From: Luidia sarsii
Taxonomy: Eukaryota > Echinodermata > Asteroidea > Paxillosida > Luidiidae
Direction: 5' to 3'
Assembly (NCBI GenBank): GCA_949987565.1
Contig: OX465114.1
Span: 744,001-808,000 of the forward strand
DNA: 64,000 nt
Shown here: one piece after another, positions 37,902 through 51,027 of the stretch
How positions within the stretch are numbered: the first letter of the stretch is position 1
Layout: every line of letters begins with the position of its first letter
Translations under genes and position numbers: made by a program
The notes under the pieces: model-generated
What the model saw: only the letters and a program-made list of their open reading frames with translations
Database searches by the model: none
What the model was told of the DNA's origin: nothing

Positions 37902-38967
37902 TTGACTTCAACCCTCCATCCAAATAATCTTTCTTTATCCTTAGAATTTGAAATGATCGATGGGACTAAATGTTGTTTGATACAAACCTGATGGATTTGC
38001 TGTGATGTACTCCTCAAAAACAGGGTCATCATAGTCACCCTCCTCCCTCCGTCCCTGCAGTATCTTCCAGCATGGAGGACAAGGCATCCTCTTGGCTGGT
38101 CAATCCATGGACTGCTCTCATATCTGCAGAAAAAAGGGAAGAAAAGGGAAAAAACTGGCCCCGACAAAGCTGGGCATCATTAGTCCAACATTCAAATGCA
38201 AAAAATAACTTCTACTCTACTCTGGCACACCAACTCTCACACTCACACCACCCTAGAGATCTTAACCCTGGCTAAAACTTTACATCACGCCTGATCTATA
38301 CAATCTTACTTCTGTCCCAAGCATTTACCATTCTCTGCGATGGTCGTCTTCAGGAGCTTCCACTGGAATCTGAAGAAGATAAAAATCCTTGCTCTTTAGA
38401 TTTCATTGATAATGTCAAATATTTTCAAAGTGTACCATGACAATATTAATTATGTTAAATTAGAACCATGGATAGCAAAAGCTTTGTAATGAACTCACCG
38501 AAGAGTCGTGGCATTTTTAATCAGTTTTTCTTCTTGGGCTCTGGTCAGAATCCTGTTGGCACCACTGGATAATGGCAGGTAAGAGCTGAAGTAAAAGAAA
38601 AAGAACAAAACTTGCTGTTCAGGTTTTATTTATTAGATACAATTCTCGATGGCAAAAAACATTTTGAATAAGAATTGCTTTACAACTTGAGGGATTGTTG
38701 AGTCTATTACACACCTCTAGTTAGTCTCATCTGCATTGTTGAGCTTATTAAACTCCTCAAGGAGGTGCTATCAGCAATCCTACAGAATGAGAAACAAAAA
38801 AGAAAGAAAATTATTCAATACAATTTCAAGAACTGATCAAACTCTCTGGGAACAATCTCTCTAACAAGAATCTGAAACCCAACAGCAACAGCAGTTGCCA
38901 TAGCGACAGATTCTCATCTGATTCAACGTAATCAGATCCTGACATTTTTTCCTTAAATTTGTGGCTT

Positions 38968-39485
38968 AAGCCGCGTCCGGACTGGACTTCAAATGGGTAA
39001 ACTAACCGAGCAAATGGGTAAATTGACCATTTTAAGTCCAGTGCGGACAGCCCAGGAAGTTTTCCTCCCAGGTAACTTACCCGACTCAAATGGGTAGTTT
39101 AACTGACCAACTTCTGCCCGGTTAAATTGACCAGGTCAGTTAAACCGAGCGGAAAAGTCCAATCCGGACACGATTTCTCGGTAAACGACTCGGTAAAAAA
39201 ACACATCCGGTCCGGCGCAAGACTGGTGCGGGCATGGGGTAGCAACGTGACTACAGTACATGCACATGTACTGTACACACGGCCGGTAGATTGTGTACAG
39301 ACATCCGGTGAAAGGTCACCACGAAAGTGCCCTCATGCGTTTGTTTGCGCCAGTCAGTTAGTTTTATTGATCGTCTGGGTTAGTTTACCCGAGTCGAATA
39401 GTCCAAGTGCGGACGCCTGGTAGATTTATCCATTGGAATGTTACCCACGGCTTAGTAAAAAAAATGTCCAGTGCGGACACGGCTT
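38968..39485. mobile_element. MITE copy 6 (518-bp form)
   Basis: Short form, matching copy 4 in the diagnostic positions checked. Confidence 0.85.
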
Positions 39486-40569
39486 TTGACTTCAACCCTC
39501 CATCCAAATAATCTTTCTTTATCCTTAGAACTTGAAATGATCGATGGGACTAAATGTTGTTTGATACAAACCTGATGGATTTGCTATGATGTACTCCTCA
39601 AAAACAGGGTCATCCTAGTCACCCTCCTCCCTCCGTCCCTGCAGTATCTTCCAGGATTGAGGACAAGGCATCCTCTTGGCTGGTCATTCCATGGACTGCT
39701 CACATATCTGCAGAAAAAAGGGAAGAAAAGGGAAAAAACTTGCCCCGACAAAGCTGGGCATCATTAGTCCAACATTCAAATGCAAAACAAAACTTCTACT
39801 CTACTCTAGCACACCAACTCTCACACTCACACCACCCTACAGATCTTACCAAATGAGGCCTGGCTAAAACTTTACATTACGCCTGATCTATACAATCTTA
39901 CTTCTGTCCCAAGCATTGAGCATCCTCTGCGATGGTCGTCTTCAGGAGCTTCCACTGGAATCTGAAGAAAATAAAAATCCTTGCTTTTAAGATTTCATTG
40001 ATGATGTCAAATATTTTCAAAGTGTACCATGACAATATTAATCATGTTAAATTAGAACCATGGATAGCAAAAGCTTTGTAATGAACTCACCGAAGAGTCG
40101 TGGCATTTCTAGTCAGTCTCTTCTCTTCTTGGGCTCTGGTCAGAATCCTGTTGGCACCACTGGATAATGGCAGGTAAGAGCTGAAGTAAAAGAAAAAGAA
40201 CAAAACTTGCTCTTCAGGTTTTATTGATTAGATACAATTCTCATTCTCAATGGCAAAAAGCATTTTGAATAAGAATTGCTTTACAACTTGAGGGATTGTT
40301 GAGTCTATTACACACCTCTAGTTAGTCTCATCTGCAATGTTGAGCTTCTTAAACTCCTCAAGGAGGTGCTATCAGCAATCCTGCAGAATGAGAAACCAAA
40401 AAGAAAGAAAATTATTCAATACAATTTCAAGAACTGATCAAACTCTTTGGGAACAATCTCTCTAACAAGAATCTGAAACTCAACAGCAACAGCAGTTGCC
40501 ATAGCGACAGATTCTCATCTGATTCAATGTTAATCAGATCCTGAAATTTTTTCCTTAAATTTGTGGCTT

Positions 40570-41094
40570 AAGCCGCGTTCGCACTGGACTTAAAATGGGT
40601 AAACTAACCGAGCAAATGGGTAAATTGACCATTTTAAGTCTAGTGCGCACAGCCCAGGAAGTTTTCCTCCCAGGTAACTTACCCAACTCCAGTGGGTAGT
40701 TTAACCGACCAACTTCTGCCCGGTTAAATTGACCAGGTCAGTTAAACCGAGCGGAAAAGTCCAATCCGGACACGATGTAAACGACTCGGTAAAAAAACAC
40801 ATCTGGTCCAGCGCAAGACTGGTGCGGGCATGGGGTAGCAACGTGACTACAGTACATGCACATGTACTGTACATAATGTACACACACGGCCGGTAGATTG
40901 TGTACAGACATCCGGTGAAAGGTCACCACAAAAGTGCCCTCATGCGTTTGTTTGCGCCAGTCAGTTAGTTTTACCGATCGTCTGGGTTAGTTTACCCGAG
41001 TCGAATAGTCCAAGTGCGGACGCCTGGTAGATTTACCCATTGGAATGTTACCCACGGGCTCAGTAAAAAAAAAGGTCCAGTGCGGACATGGCTT
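40570..41094. mobile_element. MITE copy 7 (525-bp form)
   Basis: Long form lacking TCTCGG, as copy 3, but with the GGACATGGCTT right end. Confidence 0.85.
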
Positions 41095-42160
41095 TTGACT
41101 TCAACCCTCCATCCAAATAATCTTTCTTTATCCTTAGAACTTGAAATGATCGATGGGACTAAATGTTGTTTGATACAAACCTGATGGATTTGCTGTGATG
41201 TACTCCTCAAAAACAGGGTCATCATAGTCACCCTCCTCCCTCCGTCCCTGCAGTATCTTCCAGCATGGAGGACAAGGCATCCTCTTGGCTGGTCAATCCA
41301 TGGACTGCTCTCATATCTGCAGAAAAAAGGGAAGAAAAGGGAAAAAACTGGCCCCGACAAAGCTGGGCATCATTAGTCCAACATTCAAATGCAAAAAATA
41401 ACTTCTACTCTACTCTGGCACACCAACTCTCACACTCACACCACCCTAGAGATCTTAACCCTGGCTAAAACTTTACATCACGCCTGATCTATACAATCTT
41501 ACTTCTGTCCCAAGCATTTACCATTCTCTGCGATGGTCGTCTTCAGGAGCTTCCACTGGAATCTGAAGAAGATAAAAATCCTTGCTCTTTAGATTTCATT
41601 GATAATGTCAAATATTTTCAAAGTGTACCATGACAATATTAATTATGTTAAATTAGAACCATGGATAGCAAAAGCTTTGTAATGAACTCACCGAAGAGTC
41701 GTGGCATTTTTAATCAGTTTTTCTTCTTGGGCTCTGGTCAGAATCCTGTTGGCACCACTGGATAATGGCAGGTAAGAGCTGAAGTAAAAGAAAAAGAACA
41801 AAACTTGCTGTTCAGGTTTTATTTATTAGATACAATTCTCGATGGCAAAAAACATTTTGAATAAGAATTGCTTTACAACTTGAGGGATTGTTGAGTCTAT
41901 TGCACACCTCTAGTTAGTCTCATCTGCATTGTTGAGCTTATTAAACTCCTCAAGGAGGTGCTATCAGCAATCCTACAGAATGAGAAACAAAAAAGAAAGA
42001 AAATTATTCAATACAATTTCAAGAACTGATCAAACTCTCTGGGAACAATCTCTCTAACAAGAATCTGAAACCCAACAGCAACAGCAGTTGCCATAGCGAC
42101 AGATTCTCATCTGATTCAACGTAATCAGATCCTGACATTTTTTCCTTAAATTTGTGGCTT

Positions 42161-42678
42161 AAGCCGCGTCCGGACTGGACTTCAAATGGGTAAACTAACC
42201 GAGCAAATGGGTAAATTGACCATTTTAAGTCCAGTGCGGACAGCCCAGGAAGTTTTCCTCCCAGGTAACTTACCCGACTCAAATGGGTAGTTTAACTGAC
42301 CAACTTCTGCCCGGTTAAATTGACCAGGTCAGTTAAACCGAGCGGAAAAGTCCAATCCGGACACGATTTCTCGGTAAACGACTCGGTAAAAAAACACATC
42401 CGGTCCGGCGCAAGACTGGTGCGGGCATGGGGTAGCAACGTGACTACAGTACATGCACATGTACTGTACACACGGCCGGTAGATTGTGTACAGACATCCG
42501 GTGAAAGGTCACCACGAAAGTGCCCTCATGCGTTTGTTTGCGCCAGTCAGTTAGTTTTATTGATCGTCTGGGTTAGTTTACCCGAGTCGAATAGTCCAAG
42601 TGCGGACGCCTGGTAGATTTATCCATTGGAATGTTACCCACGGCTTAGTAAAAAAAATGTCCAGTGCGGACACGGCTT
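42161..42678. mobile_element. MITE copy 8 (518-bp form)
   Basis: Short form, one tetramer (6390 bp) from copy 4. Confidence 0.85.
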
Positions 42679-43762
42679 TTGACTTCAACCCTCCATCCAA
42701 ATAATCTTTCTTTATCCTTAGAACTTGAAATGATCGATGGGACTAAATGTTGTTTGATACAAACCTGATGGATTTGCTATGATGTACTCCTCAAAAACAG
42801 GGTCATCCTAGTCACCCTCCTCCCTCCGTCCCTGCAGTATCTTCCAGGATTGAGGACAAGGCATCCTCTTGGCTGGTCATTCCATGGACTGCTCACATAT
42901 CTGCAGAAAAAAGGGAAGAAAAGGGAAAAAACTTGCCCCGACAAAGCTGGGCATCATTAGTCCAACATTCAAATGCAAAACAAAACTTCTACTCTACTCT
43001 AGCACACCAACTCTCACACTCACACCACCCTACAGATCTTACCAAATGAGGCCTGGCTAAAACTTTACATTACGCCTGATCTATACAATCTTACTTCTGT
43101 CCCAAGCATTGAGCATCCTCTGCGATGGTCGTCTTCAGGAGCTTCCACTGGAATCTGAAGAAAATAAAAATCCTTGCTTTTAAGATTTCATTGATGATGT
43201 CAAATATTTTCAAAGTGTACCATGACAATATTAATCATGTTAAATTAGAACCATGGATAGCAAAAGCTTTGTAATGAACTCACCGAAGAGTCGTGGCATT
43301 TCTAGTCAGTCTCTTCTCTTCTTGGGCTCTGGTCAGAATCCTGTTGGCACCACTGGATAATGGCAGGTAAGAGCTGAAGTAAAAGAAAAAGAACAAAACT
43401 TGCTCTTCAGGTTTTATTGATTAGATACAATTCTCATTCTCAATGGCAAAAAGCATTTTGAATAAGAATTGCTTTACAACTTGAGGGATTGTTGAGTCTA
43501 TTACACACCTCTAGTTAGTCTCATCTGCAATGTTGAGCTTCTTAAACTCCTCAAGGAGGTGCTATCAGCAATCCTGCAGAATGAGAAACCAAAAAGAAAG
43601 AAAATTATTCAATACAATTTCAAGAACTGATCAAACTCTTTGGGAACAATCTCTCTAACAAGAATCTGAAACTCAACAGCAACAGCAGTTGCCATAGCGA
43701 CAGATTCTCATCTGATTCAATGTTAATCAGATCCTGAAATTTTTTCCTTAAATTTGTGGCTT

Positions 43763-44291
43763 AAGCCGCGTTCGCACTGGACTTAAAATGGGTAAACTAA
43801 CCGAGCAAATGGGTAAATTGACCATTTTAAGTCTAGTGCGCACAGCCCAGGAAGTTTTCCTCCCAGGTAACTTACCCAACTCCAGTGGGTAGTTTAACCG
43901 ACCAACTTCTGCCCGGTTAAATTGACCAGGTCAGTTAAACCGAGCGGAAAAGTCCAATCCGGACACGATGTCTCGGTAAACGACTCGGTAAAAAAACACA
44001 TCTGGTCCAGCGCAAGACTGGTGCGGGCATGGGGTAGCAACGTGACTACAGTACATGCACATGTACTGTACATAATGTACACACACGGCCGGTAGATTGT
44101 GTACAGACATCCGGTGAAAGGTCACCACAAAAGTGCCCTCATGCGTTTGTTTGCGCCAGTCAGTTAGTTTTACCGATCGTCTGGGTTAGTTTACCCGAGT
44201 CGAATAGTCCAAGTGCGGACGCCTGGTAGATTTACCCATTGGAATGTTACCCACGGGCTCAGTAGAAAAAAGTCCAGTGCGGACATGGCTT
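43763..44291. mobile_element. MITE copy 9 (529-bp form)
   Basis: Long form, one tetramer from copy 5. Confidence 0.85.
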
Positions 44292-45357
44292 TTGACTTCA
44301 ACCCTCCATCCAAATAATCTTTCTTTATCCTTAGAATTTGAAATGATCGATGGGACTAAATGTTGTTTGATACAAACCTGATGGATTTGCTGTGATGTAC
44401 TCCTCAAAAACAGGGTCATCATAGTCACCCTCCTCCCTCCGTCCCTGCAGTATCTTCCAGCATGGAGGACAAGGCATCCTCTTGGCTGGTCAATCCATGG
44501 ACTGCTCTCATATCTGCAGAAAAAAGGGAAGAAAAGGGAAAAAACTGGCCCCGACAAAGCTGGGCATCATTAGTCCAACATTCAAATGCAAAAAATAACT
44601 TCTACTCTACTCTGGCACACCAACTCTCACACTCACACCACCCTAGAGATCTTAACCCTGGCTAAAACTTTACATCACGCCTGATCTATACAATCTTACT
44701 TCTGTCCCAAGCATTTACCATTCTCTGCGATGGTCGTCTTCAGGAGCTTCCACTGGAATCTGAAGAAGATAAAAATCCTTGCTCTTTAGATTTCATTGAT
44801 AATGTCAAATATTTTCAAAGTGTACCATGACAATATTAATTATGTTAAATTAGAACCATGGATAGCAAAAGCTTTGTAATGAACTCACCGAAGAGTCGTG
44901 GCATTTTTAATCAGTTTTTCTTCTTGGGCTCTGGTCAGAATCCTGTTGGCACCACTGGATAATGGCAGGTAAGAGCTGAAGTAAAAGAAAAAGAACAAAA
45001 CTTGCTGTTCAGGTTTTATTTATTAGATACAATTCTCGATGGCAAAAAACATTTTGAATAAGAATTGCTTTACAACTTGAGGGATTGTTGAGTCTATTAC
45101 ACACCTCTAGTTAGTCTCATCTGCATTGTTGAGCTTATTAAACTCCTCAAGGAGGTGCTATCAGCAATCCTACAGAATGAGAAACAAAAAAGAAAGAAAA
45201 TTATTCAATACAATTTCAAGAACTGATCAAACTCTCTGGGAACAATCTCTCTAACAAGAATCTGAAACCCAACAGCAACAGCAGTTGCCATAGCGACAGA
45301 TTCTCATCTGATTCAACGTAATCAGATCCTGACATTTTTTCCTTAAATTTGTGGCTT

Positions 45358-45875
45358 AAGCCGCGTCCGGACTGGACTTCAAATGGGTAAACTAACCGAG
45401 CAAATGGGTAAATTGACCATTTTAAGTCCAGTGCGGACAGCCCAGGAAGTTTTCCTCCCAGGTAACTTACCCGACTCAAATGGGTAGTTTAACTGACCAA
45501 CTTCTGCCCGGTTAAATTGACTTGGTCAGTTAAACCGAGCGGAAAAGTCCAATCCGGACACGATTTCTCGGTAAACGACTCGGTAAAAAAACACATCCGG
45601 TCCGGCGCAAGACTGGTGCGGGCATGGGGTAGCAACGTGACTACAGTACATGCACATGTACTGTACACACGGCCGGTAGATTGTGTACAGACATCCGGTG
45701 AAAGGTCACCACGAAAGTGCCCTCATGCGTTTGTTTGCGCCAGTCAGTTAGTTTTATTGATCGTCTGGGTTAGTTTACCCGAGTCGAATAGTCCAAGTGC
45801 GGACGCCTGGTAGATTTATCCATTGGAATGTTACCCACGGCTTAGTAAAAAAAATGTCCAGTGCGGACACGGCTT
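45358..45875. mobile_element. MITE copy 10 (518-bp form)
   Basis: Short form, one tetramer from copy 6, with a private change (GACTTGGTCAG instead of GACCAGGTCAG near 45520). Confidence 0.85.
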
Positions 45876-46959
45876 TTGACTTCAACCCTCCATCCAAATA
45901 ATCTTTCTTTATCCTTAGAACTTGAAATGATCGATGGGACTAAATGTTGTTTGATACAAACCTGATGGATTTGCTATGATGTACTCCTCAAAAACAGGGT
46001 CATCCTAGTCACCCTCCTCCCTCCGTCCCTGCAGTATCTTCCAGGATTGAGGACAAGGCATCCTCTTGGCTGGTCATTCCATGGACTGCTCACATATCTG
46101 CAGAAAAAAGGGAAGAAAAGGGAAAAAACTTGCCCCGACAAAGCTGGGCATCATTAGTCCAACATTCAAATGCAAAACAAAACTTCTACTCTACTCTAGC
46201 ACACCAACTCTCACACTCACACCACCCTACAGATCTTACCAAATGAGGCCTGGCTAAAACTTTACATTACGCCTGATCTATACAATCTTACTTCTGTCCC
46301 AAGCATTGAGCATCCTCTGCGATGGTCGTCTTCAGGAGCTTCCACTGGAATCTGAAGAAAATAAAAATCCTTGCTTTTAAGATTTCATTGATGATGTCAA
46401 ATATTTTCAAAGTGTACCATGACAATATTAATCATGTTAAATTAGAACCATGGATAGCAAAAGCTTTGTAATGAACTCACCGAAGAGTCGTGGCATTTCT
46501 AGTCAGTCTCTTCTCTTCTTGGGCTCTGGTCAGAATCCTGTTGGCACCACTGGATAATGGCAGGTAAGAGCTGAAGTAAAAGAAAAAGAACAAAACTTGC
46601 TCTTCAGGTTTTATTGATTAGATACAATTCTCATTCTCAATGGCAAAAAGCATTTTGAATAAGAATTGCTTTACAACTTGAGGGATTGTTGAGTCTATTA
46701 CACACCTCTAGTTAGTCTCATCTGCAATGTTGAGCTTCTTAAACTCCTCAAGGAGGTGCTATCAGCAATCCTGCAGAATGAGAAACCAAAAAGAAAGAAA
46801 ATTATTCAATACAATTTCAAGAACTGATCAAACTCTTTGGGAACAATCTCTCTAACAAGAATCTGAAACTCAACAGCAACAGCAGTTGCCATAGCGACAG
46901 ATTCTCATCTGATTCAATGTTAATCAGATCCTGAAATTTTTTCCTTAAATTTGTGGCTT

Positions 46960-47488
46960 AAGCCGCGTTCGCACTGGACTTAAAATGGGTAAACTAACCG
47001 AGCAAATGGGTAAATTGACCATTTTAAGTCTAGTGCGCACAGCCCAGGAAGTTTTCCTCCCAGGTAACTTACCCAACTCCAGTGGGTAGTTTAACCGACC
47101 AACTTCTGCCCGGTTAAATTGACCAGGTCAGTTAAACCGAGCGGAAAAGTCCAATCCGGACACGATGTCTCGGTAAACGACTCGGTAAAAAAACACATCT
47201 GGTCCAGCGCAAGACTGGTGCGGGCATGGGGTAGCAACGTGACTACAGTACATGCACATGTACTGTACATAATGTACACACACGGCCGGTAGATTGTGTA
47301 CAGACATCCGGTGAAAGGTCACCACAAAAGTGCCCTCATGCGTTTGTTTGCGCCAGTCAGTTAGTTTTACCGATCGTCTGGGTTAGTTTACCCGAGTCGA
47401 ATAGTCCAAGTGCGGACGCCTGGTAGATTTACCCATTGGAATGTTACCCACGGGCTCAGTAGAAAAAAGTCCAGTGCGGACATGGCTT
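46960..47488. mobile_element. MITE copy 11 (529-bp form)
   Basis: Last insertion-bearing unit. The cassettes to its right (47.6-49.2 kb) have empty sites and are more diverged. Confidence 0.85.
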
Positions 47489-47499
47489 TTGACTTCAAC

Positions 47500-49260
47500 C
47501 CTCCATCCAAATAATCTTTCTTTATCCTTAGAATTTGAAATGATCGATGGGACTAAATGTTGTTTGATACAAACCTGATGGATTTGCTGTGATGTACTCC
47601 TCAAAAACAGGGTCATCCTAGTCATCCCTCCTCCCTCCGTTCCTGCAGTATCTTCCAGGATGGAGGACAAGGCATCCTCTTGGCTGGTCACTCCATGGAC
47701 TGCTCACATATCTGCAGAAAAAAAGGGAAGAAAAGAAAAAAAACTGGCCCCAGACTAAGCTGGGTTAGTCCTACATTCAAATGCAAAACAAACTTCTACT
47801 CTAGCACACCAACTCTCACACTCACACCAACCTAGAGATCTTAACCCTGGCTAAAACTTTACATTACGCCTGATCTATACAATCTTACTTCAGTCCCAAG
47901 AATTGAGCATTCTCTGCGATGGTCGTCTTCAGGAGCTTCCACTGGAATCTGAAGAAAATACAAATCCTAGCTGTATAGATTTCATTGATAATGTCAAATA
48001 TTTTCAAAGTGTACCATGACAATATTAATCATGTTAAATTAGAACCATGGATAGCAAAAGCTTTGTGATGAACTCACCGAAGACTCGTGGCATTTCTAGT
48101 CAGTCTCTTCCCTTCTTGGGCTCTTGTCAGAATCCTGTTGGCACCACTGGATAATGGCAGGTAAGAGCTGAAGTAAAGGAGAAAGAACAAAGCTTGCTGT
48201 TCAGGTTTTGTCTATTAGAAACAATCTCAATGGCCAAGAAAAAAAAATTTCTTTTTTAAATAAGAATTGCTTTACAACTTGAGGGATTGTTGAGTCTATT
48301 ACACACCTCTAGTAAGTCTCATCTGCAATGTTGAGCTTCATAAACTCCTCAAGGAGGTGCTATCAGCAATCCTGCAGAATGAAAAAAATATATAACTCAA
48401 AACAAATTCATGTACTGACAAAACTCTTTGGGAACAATCTCTCCAAGAATCTGAAACTCAACAGCAACAGCACTTGTCAAAGTGACAGATTCTCATCTTA
48501 TTCAATGTTTATCAGATGCAGACATTTTCTTTCTTAAGTTTGTGGCTTTGACTTCAACCCTCCATCCAAATAGTCTTTCTTTATCCTTAGAACTTGAAAT
48601 GATCAGGTTTTATTTATTACATACAAATATCAATGCCAAAAAGCATTTTGGATAAGAATTGCTTTACAACTTGAGGGATTGTTGAGTCTATTTATACACA
48701 CCTCTAGTTACATGTAGTCTCATCTGCAATGTTGAGCTTCTGAAACTCCTCAAGGAGGTGCTATCTGCAATCCTGCAGAATGAGAAACAAAAAAGAAAGA
48801 AAATTATGCAATACATTTTCTGGAACTGTCTTTAGGAACAGCAACAGCAGTTGTCATAGCGACAGATTCTAATCTGATTCAATGTTTATCAGATGCTGAC
48901 ATTTGCTTTCTTAAATTTGTGGCTTTGACTTCAGCCCTCCATCCAAATACTCTTTCTTTATCCTTAGAACTTGAAATGATCGATGGGACTAAATGTTGTT
49001 TGATACAAACCTGATGGATTTGCTGTGATGTACTCCTCAAAAACAGGGTCATCCTAGTCACCCCTTCTCCCTCCGTCCCTGCGGTATCTTCCATGATGGA
49101 GGACAAGGCATCCTATTGGCTGGTCACTCCATGGACTGCTCACATATCTGCAGAAAAAAGGGAAGAAAAGAGAAAAACTTGCCCCAGACGAAGCTGGGTT
49201 AGTCCTACATTCAAATGCAAAACATAAATCCCACTCAAGCTCACCAACATTCAAGCATCC
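47500..49260 (-). repeat. Diverged edge cassettes without MITE
   Basis: A, B, C and D islands recur (A at about 47585-47717, B near 47900-47950, C near 48080-48165, D near 48310-48375, a second D near 48710-48780 and a second A near 49010-49155) with more substitutions and small deletions than the core. Empty MITE sites lie at about 48542 and 48920. The array is bounded here by AT-rich DNA. Confidence 0.7.
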
Positions 49261-49735
49261 CCTGTACCTTCTGTATCTTAAAGCACACCACCATTCACAC
49301 TCACACCAATCTGAAATTGGGCATTCTACTCACCAAAGACCTCAATAAGTGAGACTGAGAAATTGTCCTCTACAGTCCAACTAACTCAGCCTCCTCTTAT
49401 TGTGTCTTTGAAATGACCTATTCATTTTGTTTCACATGAACTTAAAAGGATCCAGTTCATTTCAATTCCTTTTTACGAACCCTGACCTACATTTATTGAG
49501 TCTTAAAACTAACATTTCAAACTGGAGAATGACGTCAATTAATGAAGTGACACATAACATTGGACATGTTCTTTAGGGTCCTTACTTTATTTCTCTTTGT
49601 TTAGTACGAGGAGTCACATATACTGCTTTGATAAGCAGGGTATGTGTGTAACCATGAAAGCTTAGAAATATCCTGAGCAGTTCTTGAAGGAGAAGTAATT
49701 ATTTATATACAAGATCCTCGATGTATGGATGAGGC
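49261..49735. other. AT-rich spacer
   Basis: No gene or clear repeat recognised between the cassette array and the following tandem repeat. Confidence 0.4.
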
Positions 49736-50760
49736 TGGAGATCCTTCCTTACACAGTGAAGCAAAAAATTACAATAACAAATTTAATTTGACAGTCACAT
49801 TGACTGCACAACCACGGGGTTGGTTTACAGAATAATTCAACATTTCTGGCACACTCATTTAAACTTTTTTTCATTTAGGAGATCCATGCTAACACAGTGA
49901 AGAAATAAATCACAAAAGCAAATTCAATTTGACAGTCACGTTGACTGCACAACCAAGGGGTTGGTTTACAGAATATTCTTTCATTTTGTAGATTATCATT
50001 TAGTTTCTTTGGTTTCACCATTTCTAACATTTTTGTCACTCATTTTTGCCATTGTAGGCACAGAATAATTTAAACCTTTTTAATTTAGGAGATCCATGCT
50101 GACACAGTGAAGACAAAAATCACAAACATAAATTTATTTGACAGTCATGTTGACTGCACAACCCGTGGGGTTGGTTTACAGAATATTCTTTCATTTTATA
50201 GATTAACATTTAGTTACTTCGGTTTCACCATTTCTGGCATTTTTGTTACTCATCATTTTTGGCAAAATGTAGGCACAGAATCATTCAAACCTTTTTCATT
50301 ATTTTAGAAGATCCATGCTTACACAGTGCATAAAAAAATCCTCTTTTCTGGCAATGGATGTCACAAAATCATTTAACATTTTTCATTTAGGAGATCATTG
50401 CTTACACACAGTGAAGAAAAACATCACAAACACAACGTTAATTAGACAGTCACTTGACTGCACAACCACGGGGTTGGTTTACAAATCCTTTAAACCTCAC
50501 AGGTCCAATCCTCTGATTCACTGCATCTTAAAGCAAAGAGAACCACTTGGTCAAGGATGGGGTCATCTGCAGTTCTTATGTACCTCTACTACCCCTAGGT
50601 AGAGGCATATGTATGCCACTCTGACGATTTACAGGAACAATTTGCTAGTCCATTTTTTCCAAGATGGGCACAGATCCATTTAAACTTCTATTTATTGAGG
50701 AGATCCTTCCTTACACACATAGTGAAACAAAAACATCACAGCGTTGGTTTACAAAGTATC
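49736..50760. repeat. Diverged tandem repeat with GAGATCCxTxCTxACACAGTGAAG core
   Basis: About six irregular copies spaced 80-390 bp (about 49736, 49879, 50088, 50308, 50390 and 50697). The fuller copies contain a GATCC...ACACAGTGAAG block, AAATCACAAA, TTGACAGTCA, TTGACTGCACAACC and GGGGTTGGTTTACA. The copies differ by several percent and by deletions, so this array is older than the neighbouring cassette core. No coding frame is supported. Confidence 0.7.
50536..50636. repeat. Left copy of the flank of the C-rich minisatellite
   Basis: GAGAACCACTTGGTCAAGGA and the following 80 bp (CATCTGCAGTT, TATGTACCTCTA, GCCACT, GCGATTTACA-like) recur at 52101-52195 on the other side of the C-rich tract. 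Confidence 0.7.
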
Positions 50761-51027
50761 ATTTTGTAGATGATCATTACTTTGAAGCAGTGTACAGGTG
50801 CAACTGTACAGAAATTTGCCGTTACAGAGTCTATTCTAAAGAAATTCAGCCACTTGGGGCAAACCAGCCAACTGAATGACGATCACACGCTTAAGATAGA
50901 AGCAGAGCTACCCACAATACTTGACCTAGAGAACAAAAAGGTTCAATGCTAAGGCTGCTGACCAGTCTCGTAAGACTCATGTCTTGGACTCGGACCTGAG
51001 AGATGAGACTCAAATACAAGTTGTCTG

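Larger units (their letters stand above)
30960..47490. repeat. Higher-order repeat core: 11 MITE-bearing units
   Basis: The MITE left edges lie at 30980, 32578, 34180, 35771, 37373, 38968, 40570, 42161, 43763, 45358 and 46960. Spacings are 1598, then alternately 1602 and 1591/1595, so dimers measure 3193 or 3197 bp and pairs of dimers 6390 bp. Diagnostic variants alternate accordingly: the TGTCTCGG segment is absent at 34.39 and 40.78 kb and present at 37.58, 43.97 and 47.17 kb. Copies one tetramer apart look almost identical. Confidence 0.92.
27300..49260 (-). repeat. Tandem exon-cassette array (D-C-B-A units)
   Basis: Each unit of about 1.6 kb holds four islands bounded by splice-site sequences on the minus strand. 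In the unit at 33.1-34.0 kb they are D 33926-33990, C 33701-33790, B 33512-33571 and A 33182-33317, with lengths 65, 90, 60 and 136 nt (total 351). C, B and A join in compatible phase in one open frame (RAQEEKRL..., LKTTIAEDAQ..., SDQPRGC...). A exits in phase 0 and D then gives a stop. A one-residue in-frame deletion distinguishes C islands of alternate units. Whether any of this is translated cannot be decided by eye. Between islands lie introns with conserved CAACAGCAACAGCAGTTG and CCATGGATAGCAAAAGC blocks. Confidence 0.8.

Noticed and set aside
31148..47325. Recurrent short frames starting MVTFHRMSVHN, MTRSVKPSGK and MSRVSYLGGK
   Set aside because: All lie inside the repeated MITE or across its edge and recur only because the unit is amplified.
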